A model generated the notes under the pieces. It searched no databases, was not told the origin of the DNA, and saw only the letters and a list, made by a program, of their open reading frames with translations. DNA of 64,000 nt, from NCBI GenBank assembly GCA_021325145.1, contig JAJPHR010000054.1:103525-167524 (forward strand). The letters are read 5' to 3'. How positions within the stretch are numbered: position 1 is the stretch's first letter; the number at the start of each line of letters is the position of its first letter. This document shows positions 9,904 to 18,970 of the stretch, in pieces. The position numbers were made by a program, and so were the translations under genes. Source of the DNA: Verrucomicrobiota bacterium (GTDB lineage Bacteria; Verrucomicrobiota; Verrucomicrobiia; Limisphaerales; Pedosphaeraceae).

Positions 9904-10194
9904 ATGACAGATTCATTTTTGGGAGGCGCCATAGTGATCGCAGCGTGGGCGATTTCCCTGTTTTTCTTCCGCTTCGGCAAGAGCACCCGAGACCGGCTAT
10001 TCGGTTTTTTCGGCCTTGCATTTCTCCTGCTGGGGTTGGAGCGAGTCTGCCGCGAGTTTGTGCCGGGCATACTGCAACCTTATGTGTACCTAATCCGGCT
10101 GGCGGCATTTCTGCTGATCCTCTTTGCCATCTGGGACAAGAATCAGAAACAGAAGAAGACCGGCGCCGAAGCTGAAAAGGAAAAACGGCGATGA
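9904..10194 (+). CDS. Small membrane protein, DUF5985-like (second copy)
   Basis: 96 residues with three predicted membrane helices (about 8-24, 34-52 and 60-80) and a strongly basic tail rich in Lys and Glu. It resembles its upstream neighbour in length and helix spacing, and both fit DUF5985. It is the last gene of the three-gene unit. The segment RFGKSTRDRLFGFFGLAFLL between helices is typical of this family as I recall it. No function can be assigned. Confidence 0.75.
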   Translation: MTDSFLGGAIVIAAWAISLFFFRFGKSTRDRLFGFFGLAFLLLGLERVCREFVPGILQPYVYLIRLAAFLLILFAIWDKNQKQKKTGAEAEKEKRR

Positions 10195-10230
10195 GTCTTC
10201 AGCACGTCGCGCATTTATGACCTTGCTTTG

Positions 10231-11430
10231 CTACGCAGCGGCAGGTTGAGCAGTGGGGAGCGGTCTTTCGCTTTTCATCCGGGGAAGCAGGAGCATGGCC
10301 AGGATGAACATCGCCATACAGGTGGCAGTGATGAGGATTCCCTGGAGCCGCGTGTGTGTGGCGGCGAGCAAGGTCATCGCGAGAATGAGGGCGGCGGGCA
10401 GAACGGCGCCGAGGAGCGCAAGCCTGGCGCGCATGACGGTGAGCACGCGGATGGTAATGATGAGCAGCACCAGGACCGAGGAACAAAGGATGGCGGCATT
10501 CAAGGGGATGAATTCCTGGGCAAAATACATTAGCGGATACGCGCCGGTGAATGCACCGAGCACGAGCAGGAGCATCCAGCGATCGAAGTTGCGGACGTTG
10601 AACGCGTGCGCCACCAGGCCCAAAACCAGACCGAACACGACCACGCTGCACGGGCCAAGCCAGGTGAGTTCGCCGAGGCGGTCGATGGGAGCGACCCCGA
10701 GCACGTCGAGCGCGATGGGGCGTCCGAACAGCAGCCGCTTGTAGTCCCAGGTATAGACGGTCTTGCCGTTGGCGTGGGCATATTTGGTGGGCTGAAGTGA
10801 AAGTTCGAGCATGCGGACGTCCGAACCGACGGCGGTGAGGTCGATGTGAAAAGTATCGAGGATCGCGCCGGGCGGGGTCTGGAGGTTGTACAAACCTTTG
10901 CCGACGGCGGAGTAGGCGATTGTCATGGGCGTGGCTTCGGCCGGCAGCACGCCAGACCAGACGACCTTATCACCACGGATCTCGACCGATTCGCTGGGCT
11001 GCGAATTGACGGTGACTTCGAGGTCAGCCAGGGAAATGATTTGCGGCGGCAAAGGCAACAACACCTCGCAGTCGCCCTGGTTTCCAGGGTTGAAGGCTTG
11101 GAATTTGGCCTGGAGCTGGGCGGTGTAAATGGATTCGGGATCGGCGGTGCCGACGCTCAAACCGGGCGTGAGCGAGACGGTGGCCGCAAAGCTCTTGACG
11201 GTGGCGAGAGGTCGTCGGGGCGGGGCGATGGCGCGCGCGGGGGCTTCGAATGACTCCTGCTGCTGCGGGTTGGCCGCGGCGGTGGAGGCCGCCGCATTCA
11301 TGCTGCTGCGCAAGGCCCGTTTTTTGGCGCTGGACAACGCCGGCAGCAACAGGGCCGCCAGCACAGCGATAACGGCGACAACGACCATAAGTTCAATCAA
11401 CGTGAAAGCCTTGCGGCGATGAAGTTTCAT
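10231..11430 (-). CDS. Prepilin-type N-terminus fused to a CreD-like membrane domain
   Basis: 399 residues. The start is set at 11430 by a strong AAGGAG five bases upstream. An in-frame upstream codon at 11466 lacks this. Residues 1-30 are a textbook type IV prepilin/pseudopilin leader (KAFTLIELMVVVAVIAVLAA). This is followed by a low-complexity linker, a beta-rich region (about 100-240), and about six hydrophobic helices (about 265-390). The C-terminal half resembles the end of CreD inner-membrane proteins (LLFGRPIALDV, then SVVVFGLVLGLVAHAF). A pilin leader on a polytopic membrane protein is unusual. The leader could be cleaved by the prepilin peptidase or could simply act as a membrane anchor. 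The CreD resemblance is from memory and moderate. Confidence 0.7.
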   Translation of the reverse strand: MKLHRRKAFTLIELMVVVAVIAVLAALLLPALSSAKKRALRSSMNAAASTAAANPQQQESFEAPARAIAPPRRPLATVKSFAATVSLTPGLSVGTADPESIYTAQLQAKFQAFNPGNQGDCEVLLPLPPQIISLADLEVTVNSQPSESVEIRGDKVVWSGVLPAEATPMTIAYSAVGKGLYNLQTPPGAILDTFHIDLTAVGSDVRMLELSLQPTKYAHANGKTVYTWDYKRLLFGRPIALDVLGVAPIDRLGELTWLGPCSVVVFGLVLGLVAHAFNVRNFDRWMLLLVLGAFTGAYPLMYFAQEFIPLNAAILCSSVLVLLIITIRVLTVMRARLALLGAVLPAALILAMTLLAATHTRLQGILITATCMAMFILAMLLLPRMKSERPLPTAQPAAA

Positions 11431-11700
11431 GACTCTCCTTGTTTGTTTGTTTGTTACTGGAAGCAAGGCAGCATGAAAGCTGCCAAGCCTGGGTTGGTGG
11501 TCGGTCGGGCTGGATTCAGGAATTGGAAGGGCGCAGGGAAAGTGAAGTCCACGCGAAACGCGGCAATCAGACGCGTGCAGTAAATGGTGGGGGCGAGCCG
11601 TCCCCGCCCGGTTCGCCTAGTGTGGGTTGCCTCAGGCGTAATCGTAGCTTGTCACTTGCCCGGCTCGACAATTTCAATCAGTTCTTGTACTGTGTCGAAT

Positions 11701-12015
11701 ATGGCAGAGACTGCGATGCCCGAGATTTTGCCGGACCTGGAAGAGAAGGAATCCTCCGAATCGAAGTCGAAATCCGAGTTGGAACCGGGTTACCTGGTGA
11801 TTTGCTGGAATGATCCGGTCAATTACATGGATTATGTTACCCACGTTTTCCGGAAGGTGTTCGGCTGGAACAAGACCAAGGCGGAATTTCACATGCTGCA
11901 GGTCCACAATCAGGGCAAAAGCGTGCTGACGCGTGAGAGCATGGAAAAAGCCGAACATTACGTCCATCAACTGCAAAAATACACGCTACACGCGACCATG
12001 GAGCGCGACGAGTGA
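11701..12015 (+). CDS. clpS: ClpS-type adaptor of the Clp protease
   Basis: 104 residues from the ATG at 11701. Upstream in-frame codons add only a non-conserved leader. It has an acidic, flexible N-terminus, then the ClpS core: VICWNDPVNYMDYV (substrate pocket strand), THVFRKVFGW, and a helix ending HYVHQLQKYTLHATMER. ClpS proteins deliver substrates with destabilising N-terminal residues to a ClpA/ClpC unfoldase. The stop overlaps the start of the following DUF2017-like gene by four bases. aat, which creates such N-terminal residues, lies about 750 bases further on. The pairing of these genes supports the call. Confidence 0.9.
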   Translation: MAETAMPEILPDLEEKESSESKSKSELEPGYLVICWNDPVNYMDYVTHVFRKVFGWNKTKAEFHMLQVHNQGKSVLTRESMEKAEHYVHQLQKYTLHATMERDE

Positions 12016-12512
12016 AACTCCTCCGGGCAAACAAGGCGGGGCTTAGCTTTCATATCAGCGACCGGGAAAAACGGGCGCTTTTCAAATTGCTCGAGCTTTA
12101 TCCCCTGGTTCCGGCCAGTTATCCGAAGCTCAGCCGCGCGGGCAGCCGGCCCGAGGACCAGCAACTCCTCGAAGAAGCCCTCAACGCCCAACGCAATGAA
12201 CATAAAGCGCGGGTGCTGGCGATGTTGAAGGCCAAATCGCGGTTCCAGGCGGAACCGCATGGGCATCGATTCAATTTGAAGCCGGCCGAGGCCGAGTGGC
12301 TGTTGCAGGTGCTCAATGACATCCGGGTTGGGAGTTGGCTGTTGCTCGGTTCGCCTGACGGGATGGTGAAGATTTTCAATGCCTTGAACGAGCAGACACT
12401 GCCGCATTTCTGGGCGATGGAGGCCTCGGGGGATTTTCAGATGACGCTGCTCCATGCTTTGACGGGAGAAACAACGGCGGCGGAGTCAGATTCGCCGGAG
12501 AGCGAAGAGTAG
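12012..12512 (+). CDS. DUF2017-like protein translationally coupled to clpS
   Basis: 166 residues from a GTG that overlaps the clpS stop. There is no signal peptide or membrane segment. The sequence is helical with a conserved-looking block LKPAEAEWLLQVLNDIRVG near residue 100 and an acidic Ser/Glu tail. The same gene order, ClpS followed by a DUF2017 protein, is known in Actinobacteria, which is why I suggest that family. The direct sequence match is modest. A role in Clp-dependent proteolysis is inferred from context only. Confidence 0.65.
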   Translation: MKLLRANKAGLSFHISDREKRALFKLLELYPLVPASYPKLSRAGSRPEDQQLLEEALNAQRNEHKARVLAMLKAKSRFQAEPHGHRFNLKPAEAEWLLQVLNDIRVGSWLLLGSPDGMVKIFNALNEQTLPHFWAMEASGDFQMTLLHALTGETTAAESDSPESEE

Positions 12513-12663
12513 GGGCGAAAACACAAGCACCAAGCGCCAAACACCAGAAAAACATCAAACCTCAAACTCCAAATGCTTTGGGCCTGTCGGCGGGACTCGT
12601 GCCGGGGAGCAATCTCCAGTGAACGTGAAAAAGCTTAATACTCTCGAACTTGCGAACGCCTCG

Positions 12664-12683
12664 CCGGCTGAAGCCGGGACTCC
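12664..12683 (+). repeat. Palindromic interspersed repeat (6-2-6 plus GACTCC)
   Basis: CCGGCT-GA-AGCCGG followed directly by GACTCC. The same plan occurs at 36268-36287 (opposite strand) and 36351-36370. It sits between the clpS unit and aat. It resembles a REP-like element. Confidence 0.7.
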
Positions 12684-12766
12684 AAACCTTGGAGCGGTTT
12701 GCATGGGTTTCCGTTTTTGGGCTCGGGATGTAAACTCCCTGCGGATTGCAGATCCGCGCTCCACCA

Positions 12767-13420
12767 ATGCGCATCCTTGGTGAAAATGCCAAAGTGTTTC
12801 CGGACCCGGCGACGGCGACGAACGACGGGCTGGTGGCCATCGGTGGCGACTTGTCCGTGCCGCGCTTGTTGTTGGCGTATCGGAGCGGGATTTTTCCGTG
12901 GACGATCGGGCCCATTACGTGGTGGTCGCCTGATCCGCGGGCGATTTTCGAACTGGACCAGTTTCACGTTTCGAAGAGCCTGGCCCGGGTGATTCGCAAG
13001 GGAACGTTCGAGATCACGCGCGACCAGGCGTTCAAGGAAGTCATGGAGGGTTGCGCCGCGCCGGCTCCGGGACGCCGCCAGACCTGGATCAGCCCGGAGT
13101 TCATCACCGCCTATACTCAGTTGCATCGGGAAGGTTACGCGCACAGTTTGGAATGCTGGCAATCCGGCCAGCTCGTCGGCGGAATCTACGGGGTCACGAT
13201 AGGCGGGTTTTTTGCGGGTGAGTCCATGTTTCATCGGGCGAGCAACGCCTCGAAAGTGGGCTTGTACCATTTGGTCGAACATCTGCGCGAACGCGGCTTC
13301 GCACTATTCGACATCCAAACACCCACCCCCACCACGCAGCAATTGGGAGCGGTCCTGATTCCGCGCACCGAGTATCTCAAACGACTTGTGGGTGCGATGG
13401 CGCTGGATTGCACGTTCTAA
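12767..13420 (+). CDS. aat: Leucyl/phenylalanyl-tRNA--protein transferase
   Basis: 217 residues from the ATG at 12767. It shows the family landmarks: FPDPATATNDGLVAIGGDL near the start, YRSGIFPW, WWSPDPRAIF, the GESMFHRASNASKVGL block and LFDIQTPTPTTQQLG near the end. The enzyme transfers Leu or Phe from tRNA to proteins with N-terminal Arg or Lys, making N-degrons for ClpS. Its place after clpS and the DUF2017-like gene puts writer and reader of the pathway together. A gap of about 250 bases that holds a degenerate CCAAG/CCAAA tract (12521-12573) and the palindromic repeat separates it from that operon, so it may have its own promoter. Confidence 0.95.
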   Translation: MRILGENAKVFPDPATATNDGLVAIGGDLSVPRLLLAYRSGIFPWTIGPITWWSPDPRAIFELDQFHVSKSLARVIRKGTFEITRDQAFKEVMEGCAAPAPGRRQTWISPEFITAYTQLHREGYAHSLECWQSGQLVGGIYGVTIGGFFAGESMFHRASNASKVGLYHLVEHLRERGFALFDIQTPTPTTQQLGAVLIPRTEYLKRLVGAMALDCTF

Positions 13421-13683
13421 GATTTGGCGGGTGAATCCGTACCGCTGTTTAAGGCCGCAAGGGATGCCACCTTTGAGGGGAATTTCGAGCCCCCGCCATC
13501 ATTCGGCGCCTGGACTGTCAGAGCGGAGCTTTCTCTTGCTCACCGTTTGATGGCGTGAATTTGCTGAGGAGTCTCGTGACTCAAGCTCCATTGTTTTCGA
13601 CAGTTGGATCTCAGCGTGCCGAGTAGGCTGTCAACCCGCGGACAAATTTCTGCTTAAAAGCCCGCCTTTTTTGTTCCCGTCAT

Positions 13684-14079
13684 TCACTGTCGCAATTCCT
13701 TTCGATTCCACCAGTGTCGGACAATCCGGTTCACCGGGCCGCGGATTAGCAAGTAAGGGATCAACGCCAGGGCAGTCGCAACGATGAGCGATTGGAGTGG
13801 GTGAATGTGCCGCAAGACGATGATTTCGTATATTATGTCAATGACGACCGCCATGATGAACACCTTGGCAACGTCTTTCCAGCTTTCCTGCAACAGTTTG
13901 CTTCTACGCGCTGGATCAGTGGCGATGGTCCAAAGGTGAGCGGGACGTCCTTCCCGCGCGTCTTTCAGACCGGCGCGCACCGCGAGAATGACAGCAACCA
14001 GCGGCTGGATGATGAACCGAAGCGAGAAGGGGCCTCGAAGCCGTCCAACCAAATGTTCCATGTGCGTTAGAATTTCCAT
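13684..14079 (-). CDS. Conserved small membrane protein of unknown function
   Basis: 131 residues. Hydrophobic segments lie at about 20-36 (FIIQPLVAVILAVRAGL), 72-90 (VFIMAVVIDIIYEIIVL) and 92-112. Between the first two is a charged loop (KDAREGRPAHLWTI) and the C-terminus is basic. I do not recognise a named family. The pattern is that of a three-helix inner-membrane protein. It has no close operon partner, since the next gene upstream on this strand is the GH63-like enzyme, which ends 59 bases away at 14139, so read-through from it is possible. Confidence 0.65.
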   Translation of the reverse strand: MEILTHMEHLVGRLRGPFSLRFIIQPLVAVILAVRAGLKDAREGRPAHLWTIATDPARRSKLLQESWKDVAKVFIMAVVIDIIYEIIVLRHIHPLQSLIVATALALIPYLLIRGPVNRIVRHWWNRKELRQ

Positions 14080-14138
14080 GGCCGGCTTTCGCAGAGGTCA
14101 TAATGGATTGGCGCGACTCCCTCTCTTGCGTCAGGTTC

Positions 14139-16916
14139 TCAAACCGGGATCGGAGCCACGGGTTCTTCCCGGTGAACTTCCTCCTCTGGCTTCCGATACT
14201 GGACCCTGGCCTTTTTTCCCTCTTTAAGGAAGGACTCGGCTTCGAGATGCCCATACGCCTGGATCAACCGCGCCACCAAACCGGTCCACCCGGTCTGATG
14301 GCTGGCGCCGAGACCCGCGCCGTTGTCACCATGGAAATATTCGTGGAAAAGAATGTAATCGCGCCAGTACGGGTCTTTTTGGAATTTCTCCATGCCGCCA
14401 TACACGGGACGCCGGCCCTGGCTGTCCCGCAAAAAAATGGTCGTCAGACGATTGGCGAGTTCACGGCTGACTTCAAACAGGTTCATCCGCCTGCCGGAAC
14501 CGGTTGGGCATTCGATTTGAAAACTGTCACCGTAATACGCGTAGTATTGCATCAGGGCGCGGATGAGCAGGGCGTTGATTGGGAACCAGACGGGCCCGCG
14601 CCAGTTGGAGTTGCCCCCGAACATGCCGGAATCGGATTCCGCCGGCACGTAGTTCACCCGGTATTCCTGGCCGTGCACCCAGAACACGTAGGGATGTTCG
14701 GCGTGATAGCGCGACAACGCCCGGATTCCATGAGGACCAAAAAATTCATTTTCGTCCAACATCCGCGAGAGGATGCGCCGCAGCCGGCCCTCGTTGACAA
14801 GCGAGAGAATGCCACGCTCAGCCACCCCGAAATGGCCCGGCCCAGTTGCGTGAATGCTGGCCGCCAGTTCCGGCATCCGGGCAAAGCGCTCATAAATGTG
14901 TCGAACCACCCGCGGTACTTGCTCCCGTTGATATTTTTCCACGATGGTCGTTGCGCACAAGGGGAGCAAACCCACGATCGAACGGACCTTAAGGCGCGTG
15001 GCCTGGCCGTCCGGCAACCGAAGCATGTCGTAGTAATATCCGTCCTCCTCATCCCACATGCCGTCACCCCCCACCCGGTTCACCGCGGTGCTAATCCAGA
15101 GGAAGTGTTCGGCGAACCTCACCGCGAACTCCTCGTAGCCGGGATCGTGGGCGGCGAGTTCGACCGCCATTTCAAGCATGTTTTGACAGAACAGCGCCAT
15201 CCAAGCCGTGCCGTCAGCTTGTTCGAGATGACCGCCGGTCGGCAAGGGCGCCGAGCGGTCGAACACGCCGATGTTATCCAACCCGAGGAAGCCGCCTTCA
15301 AAGACATTCTTGCCGAACCGGTCCTTCCGGTTCACCCACCAGGTGAAGTTCAGGGCCAGCTTGTTGAACACGCGCTTGAGAAACTCCACGTCGCCGGCGC
15401 CACGGAGTTGCTTTTCCGTGTTGTAAAGAAACAGCGTCGCCCAGGCTTGCACGGGCGGATTGGTATCGCTGAAATTCCATTCGTAGGCTGGCACCTGGCC
15501 ATTCGGGTGCAAATAGGATTCTTTGAGCACCAGGGCAAGCTGTTGTTTGGCAAAATCCAAATCCACCATCGACAGGGCCATCGTGTGGAATGCCAGGTCC
15601 CAAGCGGCATACCATGGATACTCCCATTTGTCGGGCATGGAGATGATATCGTCGTTGACCATGTGGAACCATTCCTTGTTTCTGATCTGCCGGCTCCACG
15701 GCACCAACGGGTCCGCTCCATGTTCCTTCAGCCATTTGTCCGCGTCGAAACAGTAGTACTGCTTCGTCCAGAGCATTCCCGCCAATCCCTGCCGCATCAC
15801 ATTCGCGGCGTCCTCGCCAACCGAAGGCGGAGTGATCGAAGCGTAAAACTCATCCGCCTCGCGCATTCGCGCGGCCAGGAGTTCATCAAAACGTTTTCCA
15901 AAGACGCTGTCACCTGACCTTGAGCGGCCCTTGCCCAAAGACTTGGGCCCAACGTCGGTCAGCCGCAACCGGATGGTCCTGGTCTCGCCGGGTTCCACAG
16001 CGAGTTGGTAATGCGCGGCGGCTTTGGTGCCGGTTTTGGCTGGGTTCACGGCTGACTGGCGGCCATTTACCACGTAATCGTTGATGGCGTCCTTGACATG
16101 GGGCCGGTGATTTGGGGTGCCGGCGATGCGGGCGGGATTGGTCTCGTTCTCGGTGAACAGCAGCGGAGGTTGCCCTTCGCAGTAGAGGAATCGTTCGCCC
16201 AGTTCCTCGTGCGAAGCTGCCAGCACGGCTGAGCCTTCGGCCACATCCACCTCTCGCAGATCCGGCTTGGGTTCGCCTGCCGACCAGGACCAGGTGTTCC
16301 GGAACCAGAGCGTGGGCAACACATGCAAGGTGGCCGTCTCGGGTCCGCGGTTCGCCACGCTGATTTTGATCAGGATGTCCTCCGGCGTCTCCTTGGCGTA
16401 CTCGACGAACACGTCGAAATACCGGTTCTGATTAAAAATGCCGGTATCCAGCAATTCATATTCGAACTCCCAGCGGCCGCGCCTCCGGTTTGTCTCCACC
16501 AAGTCCAGATAGGGATAGGCCGCCTGCGGGTATTTATAGAGAAATTTCATGTAAGAATGGGTTGGAGTACTGTCGAGATAGAAATAGTACTCCTTCACAT
16601 CCTCGCCATGATTGCCTTCGCTATTGGTCAGGCCAAAGAGTCGTTCCTTGAGAATCGGGTCTTTGCCGTTCCAAAGAGCCAGGGCAAAGCACAGCCTTTG
16701 TTTATCGTCCGAGAATCCCGCCAGGCCGTCCTCCCCCCAGCGGTAGGCGCGGGAGCGGGACTGGTCGTGGGTAAAAAAGCTCCAGGCATCCCCGGAATTG
16801 CTGTAATCTTCGCGCACCGTGCCCCATTGCCGCTCGCTCAGATAGGGGCCCCATTTCTTCCAGGGTGTTTCGTGATTCAGGGCCTCTTCGAGTCTTGTGC
16901 ATTCATTCAAATTCAT
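14139..16916 (-). CDS. GH63/MGH1-like glucosidase
   Basis: 925 residues. The start is fixed at 16916 by AAGGAG eight bases upstream. It has no signal peptide, so it is cytoplasmic. An N-terminal beta-rich part (about 1-330) precedes an (alpha/alpha)6 barrel (about 380-890) with the stretches PWYAAWDLAFHTMALS, FEGGFLGLDNIGVFDRS, GMFGGNSNWRGPVWFPIN and SHQTGWTGLVARL that mark bacterial GH63 glucosidases and MGH1-like hydrolases. Such enzymes release glucose or mannose from short glycosides or glycosylated compatible solutes. The GH13 enzyme lies just upstream on the same strand, and both genes carry the same upstream block, which suggests joint control of alpha-glucan or solute metabolism. Confidence 0.88.
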   Translation of the reverse strand: MNLNECTRLEEALNHETPWKKWGPYLSERQWGTVREDYSNSGDAWSFFTHDQSRSRAYRWGEDGLAGFSDDKQRLCFALALWNGKDPILKERLFGLTNSEGNHGEDVKEYYFYLDSTPTHSYMKFLYKYPQAAYPYLDLVETNRRRGRWEFEYELLDTGIFNQNRYFDVFVEYAKETPEDILIKISVANRGPETATLHVLPTLWFRNTWSWSAGEPKPDLREVDVAEGSAVLAASHEELGERFLYCEGQPPLLFTENETNPARIAGTPNHRPHVKDAINDYVVNGRQSAVNPAKTGTKAAAHYQLAVEPGETRTIRLRLTDVGPKSLGKGRSRSGDSVFGKRFDELLAARMREADEFYASITPPSVGEDAANVMRQGLAGMLWTKQYYCFDADKWLKEHGADPLVPWSRQIRNKEWFHMVNDDIISMPDKWEYPWYAAWDLAFHTMALSMVDLDFAKQQLALVLKESYLHPNGQVPAYEWNFSDTNPPVQAWATLFLYNTEKQLRGAGDVEFLKRVFNKLALNFTWWVNRKDRFGKNVFEGGFLGLDNIGVFDRSAPLPTGGHLEQADGTAWMALFCQNMLEMAVELAAHDPGYEEFAVRFAEHFLWISTAVNRVGGDGMWDEEDGYYYDMLRLPDGQATRLKVRSIVGLLPLCATTIVEKYQREQVPRVVRHIYERFARMPELAASIHATGPGHFGVAERGILSLVNEGRLRRILSRMLDENEFFGPHGIRALSRYHAEHPYVFWVHGQEYRVNYVPAESDSGMFGGNSNWRGPVWFPINALLIRALMQYYAYYGDSFQIECPTGSGRRMNLFEVSRELANRLTTIFLRDSQGRRPVYGGMEKFQKDPYWRDYILFHEYFHGDNGAGLGASHQTGWTGLVARLIQAYGHLEAESFLKEGKKARVQYRKPEEEVHREEPVAPIPV

Positions 16917-17019
16917 GATGGATTCTCCTTTAATGCCCAGTCGGGAGTTACGGATGGCCGATGGTTGGCCAGACCGCTCTAAAGGCATTAGAACGGGCGA
17001 ATCGTCTCTCCTCCAATCA

Positions 17020-17070
17020 CAATAGTGCCTTCAAAATTAGAGGCCACGATGGGTGTTCACCCACATTCGT
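17020..17070 (-). repeat. Duplicated block with 14-bp palindrome upstream of the GH63-like gene
   Basis: It contains the perfect palindrome TGGGTGTTCACCCA at 17050-17063, preceded by AATAGTGC and AGGCCA words that are also found at 18709-18758 in front of the GH13 gene. It could be a shared operator or a transcribed hairpin. Confidence 0.65.
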
Positions 17071-17154
17071 TTCGGGTGACTGCTCAGGCCACTTGGCAAT
17101 TTGGGAACGACGGATGCAGTGTCTGGCTTCAGGGTTCCACCGTCATGACTTTCA

Positions 17155-18678
17155 TCAGGTGACGTCCAAATGAAAGACATGATAGGACCAGGGTTGCAAA
17201 TCGAGGTAGAGTCCCCGCTCAAGCAATTCATTTCCGTCGCGGACATAACGGGCGGAGCTGAGCAAATCCGAGAACCGCACCGAACGGCCTTTGATTTCGG
17301 GAAAAGGCAGCTTGATGTAGCACTGACTCTGATGGGGTGCGTAATTCACAGCGATCAGCATCCGTCCACCGTCGGATCCCCGCCAGGAATGAGCAACGAA
17401 CGAATCCCAGGAACCGTTCCCATCCCAGGCCGATTGGCAGGGACGCTGCTGCCACTCTCCATTTTTCACGATGGGCTCCCGAAGAATCTCAAGCAAACAC
17501 CCATAGAAGTTCTGAGTCTGCTTGTCCGTGGCTTCGCGAGGCGCCCGAATGAGATGCGGTGAGATGCGTTTTTTCCGGCCTTCGAACTGTCCCTGGTGGA
17601 AGAAACGCAGGCCGGGTATGAAATAAGTGATCACCGCAGCAGCCTGGTGGACGACAGGATCGAAGGTGGCGGCAGCGCGGGGTTCGTCGTGATTTTCCAG
17701 AAAACGGGCGAGCCTCGTCTGGTAATCAAGGGCCGCGCAGAGGTGCTCACGCACGGGCCGGGCGTGACCATCGCGCAGGCGGTCATACAGCCGCTTGTCA
17801 TAGGTGTAGTCAAACCCCGCTTGCTGGAGGGTCCATTCCAGGTCCCAGTAAACTTCAGCCATAAAACAAAAGTTCGGAACCTTTTCACGCACTCGCCGGA
17901 TCGTTAGCGGCCAGAATGGCAGAGGCTTTCTGCCCCAAGTTCGCTCAAATACCTCGGGAAGCAACAGCATCGCCATATCGCAGCGCACACCGTCACATTG
18001 GCTGGCAATTTTCTCGAGTTCCCGACGCATCGCTTCCTGGGTGGATGGATTGCTGTAATCGAGCTGCAGGGTATCTGGCCAGCCAGGGAAATAAGGATCA
18101 CGACCGTGAGCCAATATCAAGTCGCCACCTTTCCGCTTGACCCGGATATAGTTCTGCGGCTCCCGCGCCAAATCGTCCTCCTTTCCCGTGACAAAATACT
18201 CCGGGTGGTCCTCGACCCAGGGGTGATCCAACCCCATGTGGTTCGGGACAAAATCGAGCATCAACTTTAAACCGCGTTGGGCAAGACGCTGGCGCAGGCG
18301 AGCCAGCGCCGCCTCGCCTCCCAGGGACGCAGGGACGGTATAAGCGGTGATCGCAAAACCAGAGCCGCCGATGTCCTGCTCACGCAGATCAGGCAGTGTG
18401 TCTCTGAATTCCTTTTGAAAGTCAGCGTTTTCCCGGGAAATTCGTTGACCCGCCGCTCCTGTCTGCCACACGCTTAAAAACCAGACCCAGTCAAAGCCCA
18501 TTCCGGCCAGTCGATCCAGTTCCGCGTCCGGGAGATCGTCCAACCGTGCGGGCCGACCCAGCGTCTCGGACAGCGAGGTCAACCATACACGGGTGTTTAT
18601 TTGATAGAGCGAGGGATGAAGAACTTGATTCGTATCTTTTCCACCGGTTCGGGGCTTCCTTAAATCCTTTGTATTCAT
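17155..18678 (-). CDS. GH13 alpha-amylase-family glycosidase
   Basis: 507 residues from the ATG at 18678; an AAAGGAG lies 12 bases upstream. It has no signal peptide. The four GH13 regions are visible: LMLDFVPNHMG (region I, about residue 145), GVRCDMAML with the nucleophile Asp (region II, about 230), FMAEVYWD with the acid/base Glu (region III, about 270) and FLENHDEPRA (region IV, about 330). A C-terminal beta domain follows. It therefore has all catalytic residues of an active alpha-glucan enzyme. The exact linkage and substrate cannot be told. It probably acts with the GH63-like enzyme downstream. Confidence 0.92.
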   Translation of the reverse strand: MNTKDLRKPRTGGKDTNQVLHPSLYQINTRVWLTSLSETLGRPARLDDLPDAELDRLAGMGFDWVWFLSVWQTGAAGQRISRENADFQKEFRDTLPDLREQDIGGSGFAITAYTVPASLGGEAALARLRQRLAQRGLKLMLDFVPNHMGLDHPWVEDHPEYFVTGKEDDLAREPQNYIRVKRKGGDLILAHGRDPYFPGWPDTLQLDYSNPSTQEAMRRELEKIASQCDGVRCDMAMLLLPEVFERTWGRKPLPFWPLTIRRVREKVPNFCFMAEVYWDLEWTLQQAGFDYTYDKRLYDRLRDGHARPVREHLCAALDYQTRLARFLENHDEPRAAATFDPVVHQAAAVITYFIPGLRFFHQGQFEGRKKRISPHLIRAPREATDKQTQNFYGCLLEILREPIVKNGEWQQRPCQSAWDGNGSWDSFVAHSWRGSDGGRMLIAVNYAPHQSQCYIKLPFPEIKGRSVRFSDLLSSARYVRDGNELLERGLYLDLQPWSYHVFHLDVT

Positions 18679-18708
18679 TTGGATTCGCGGCTCCTTTCCT
18701 CATTACAA

Positions 18709-18758
18709 GAATAGTGCTTCCACTACCGGAGGCCAGAATGGGTGTTCACCCACGTTCT
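18709..18758 (-). repeat. Duplicated block with 14-bp palindrome upstream of the GH13 gene
   Basis: The second copy of the block at 17020-17070, with the same TGGGTGTTCACCCA palindrome (18739-18752) and matching AATAGTGC and GGAGGCCA words. It lies 60-75 bases before the GH13 start. Confidence 0.65.
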
Positions 18759-18847
18759 TTTCAGCCAGATGTGCCTTGGCTCGACCAGCCTTCCGCATCA
18801 TAAATGTTTCTTTTCGAGGACTGCCGTCGCCTCCTTGCGCTTGATCT

Positions 18848-18871
18848 ATTAGCTTTAACGTTATAGCTAAT
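18848..18871. promoter_or_regulatory. LacI-type operator-like palindrome
   Basis: A 24-base near-perfect palindrome: ATTAGCT and AGCTAAT arms around TAACGTTA, 22 of 24 positions symmetrical. The centre AACGTT is the usual core of LacI/GalR-family operators. It lies between the divergent GH13 (170 bases away) and MBL-fold (100 bases away) genes and could control either. No LacI-family gene is in this window. Confidence 0.55.
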
Positions 18872-18970
18872 CCATTTCCCGGGCAAAAAATGGTCAGAAG
18901 CCTCATTTTTAACTTCCATTGCACGGCTGAACTTGTGTTATAGTTCCCGGCCAAACTTTTGCGCAAATAA

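Noticed and set aside
13421..13683. Possible RNA gene or decayed gene between aat and the small membrane protein
   Set aside because: No tRNA-like arms, no consistent reading frame and no recognisable protein fragment.
14103..15917. 604-residue open frame on the plus strand
   Set aside because: Antisense to the GH63-like gene, no family likeness; the opposite strand has all GH63 blocks.
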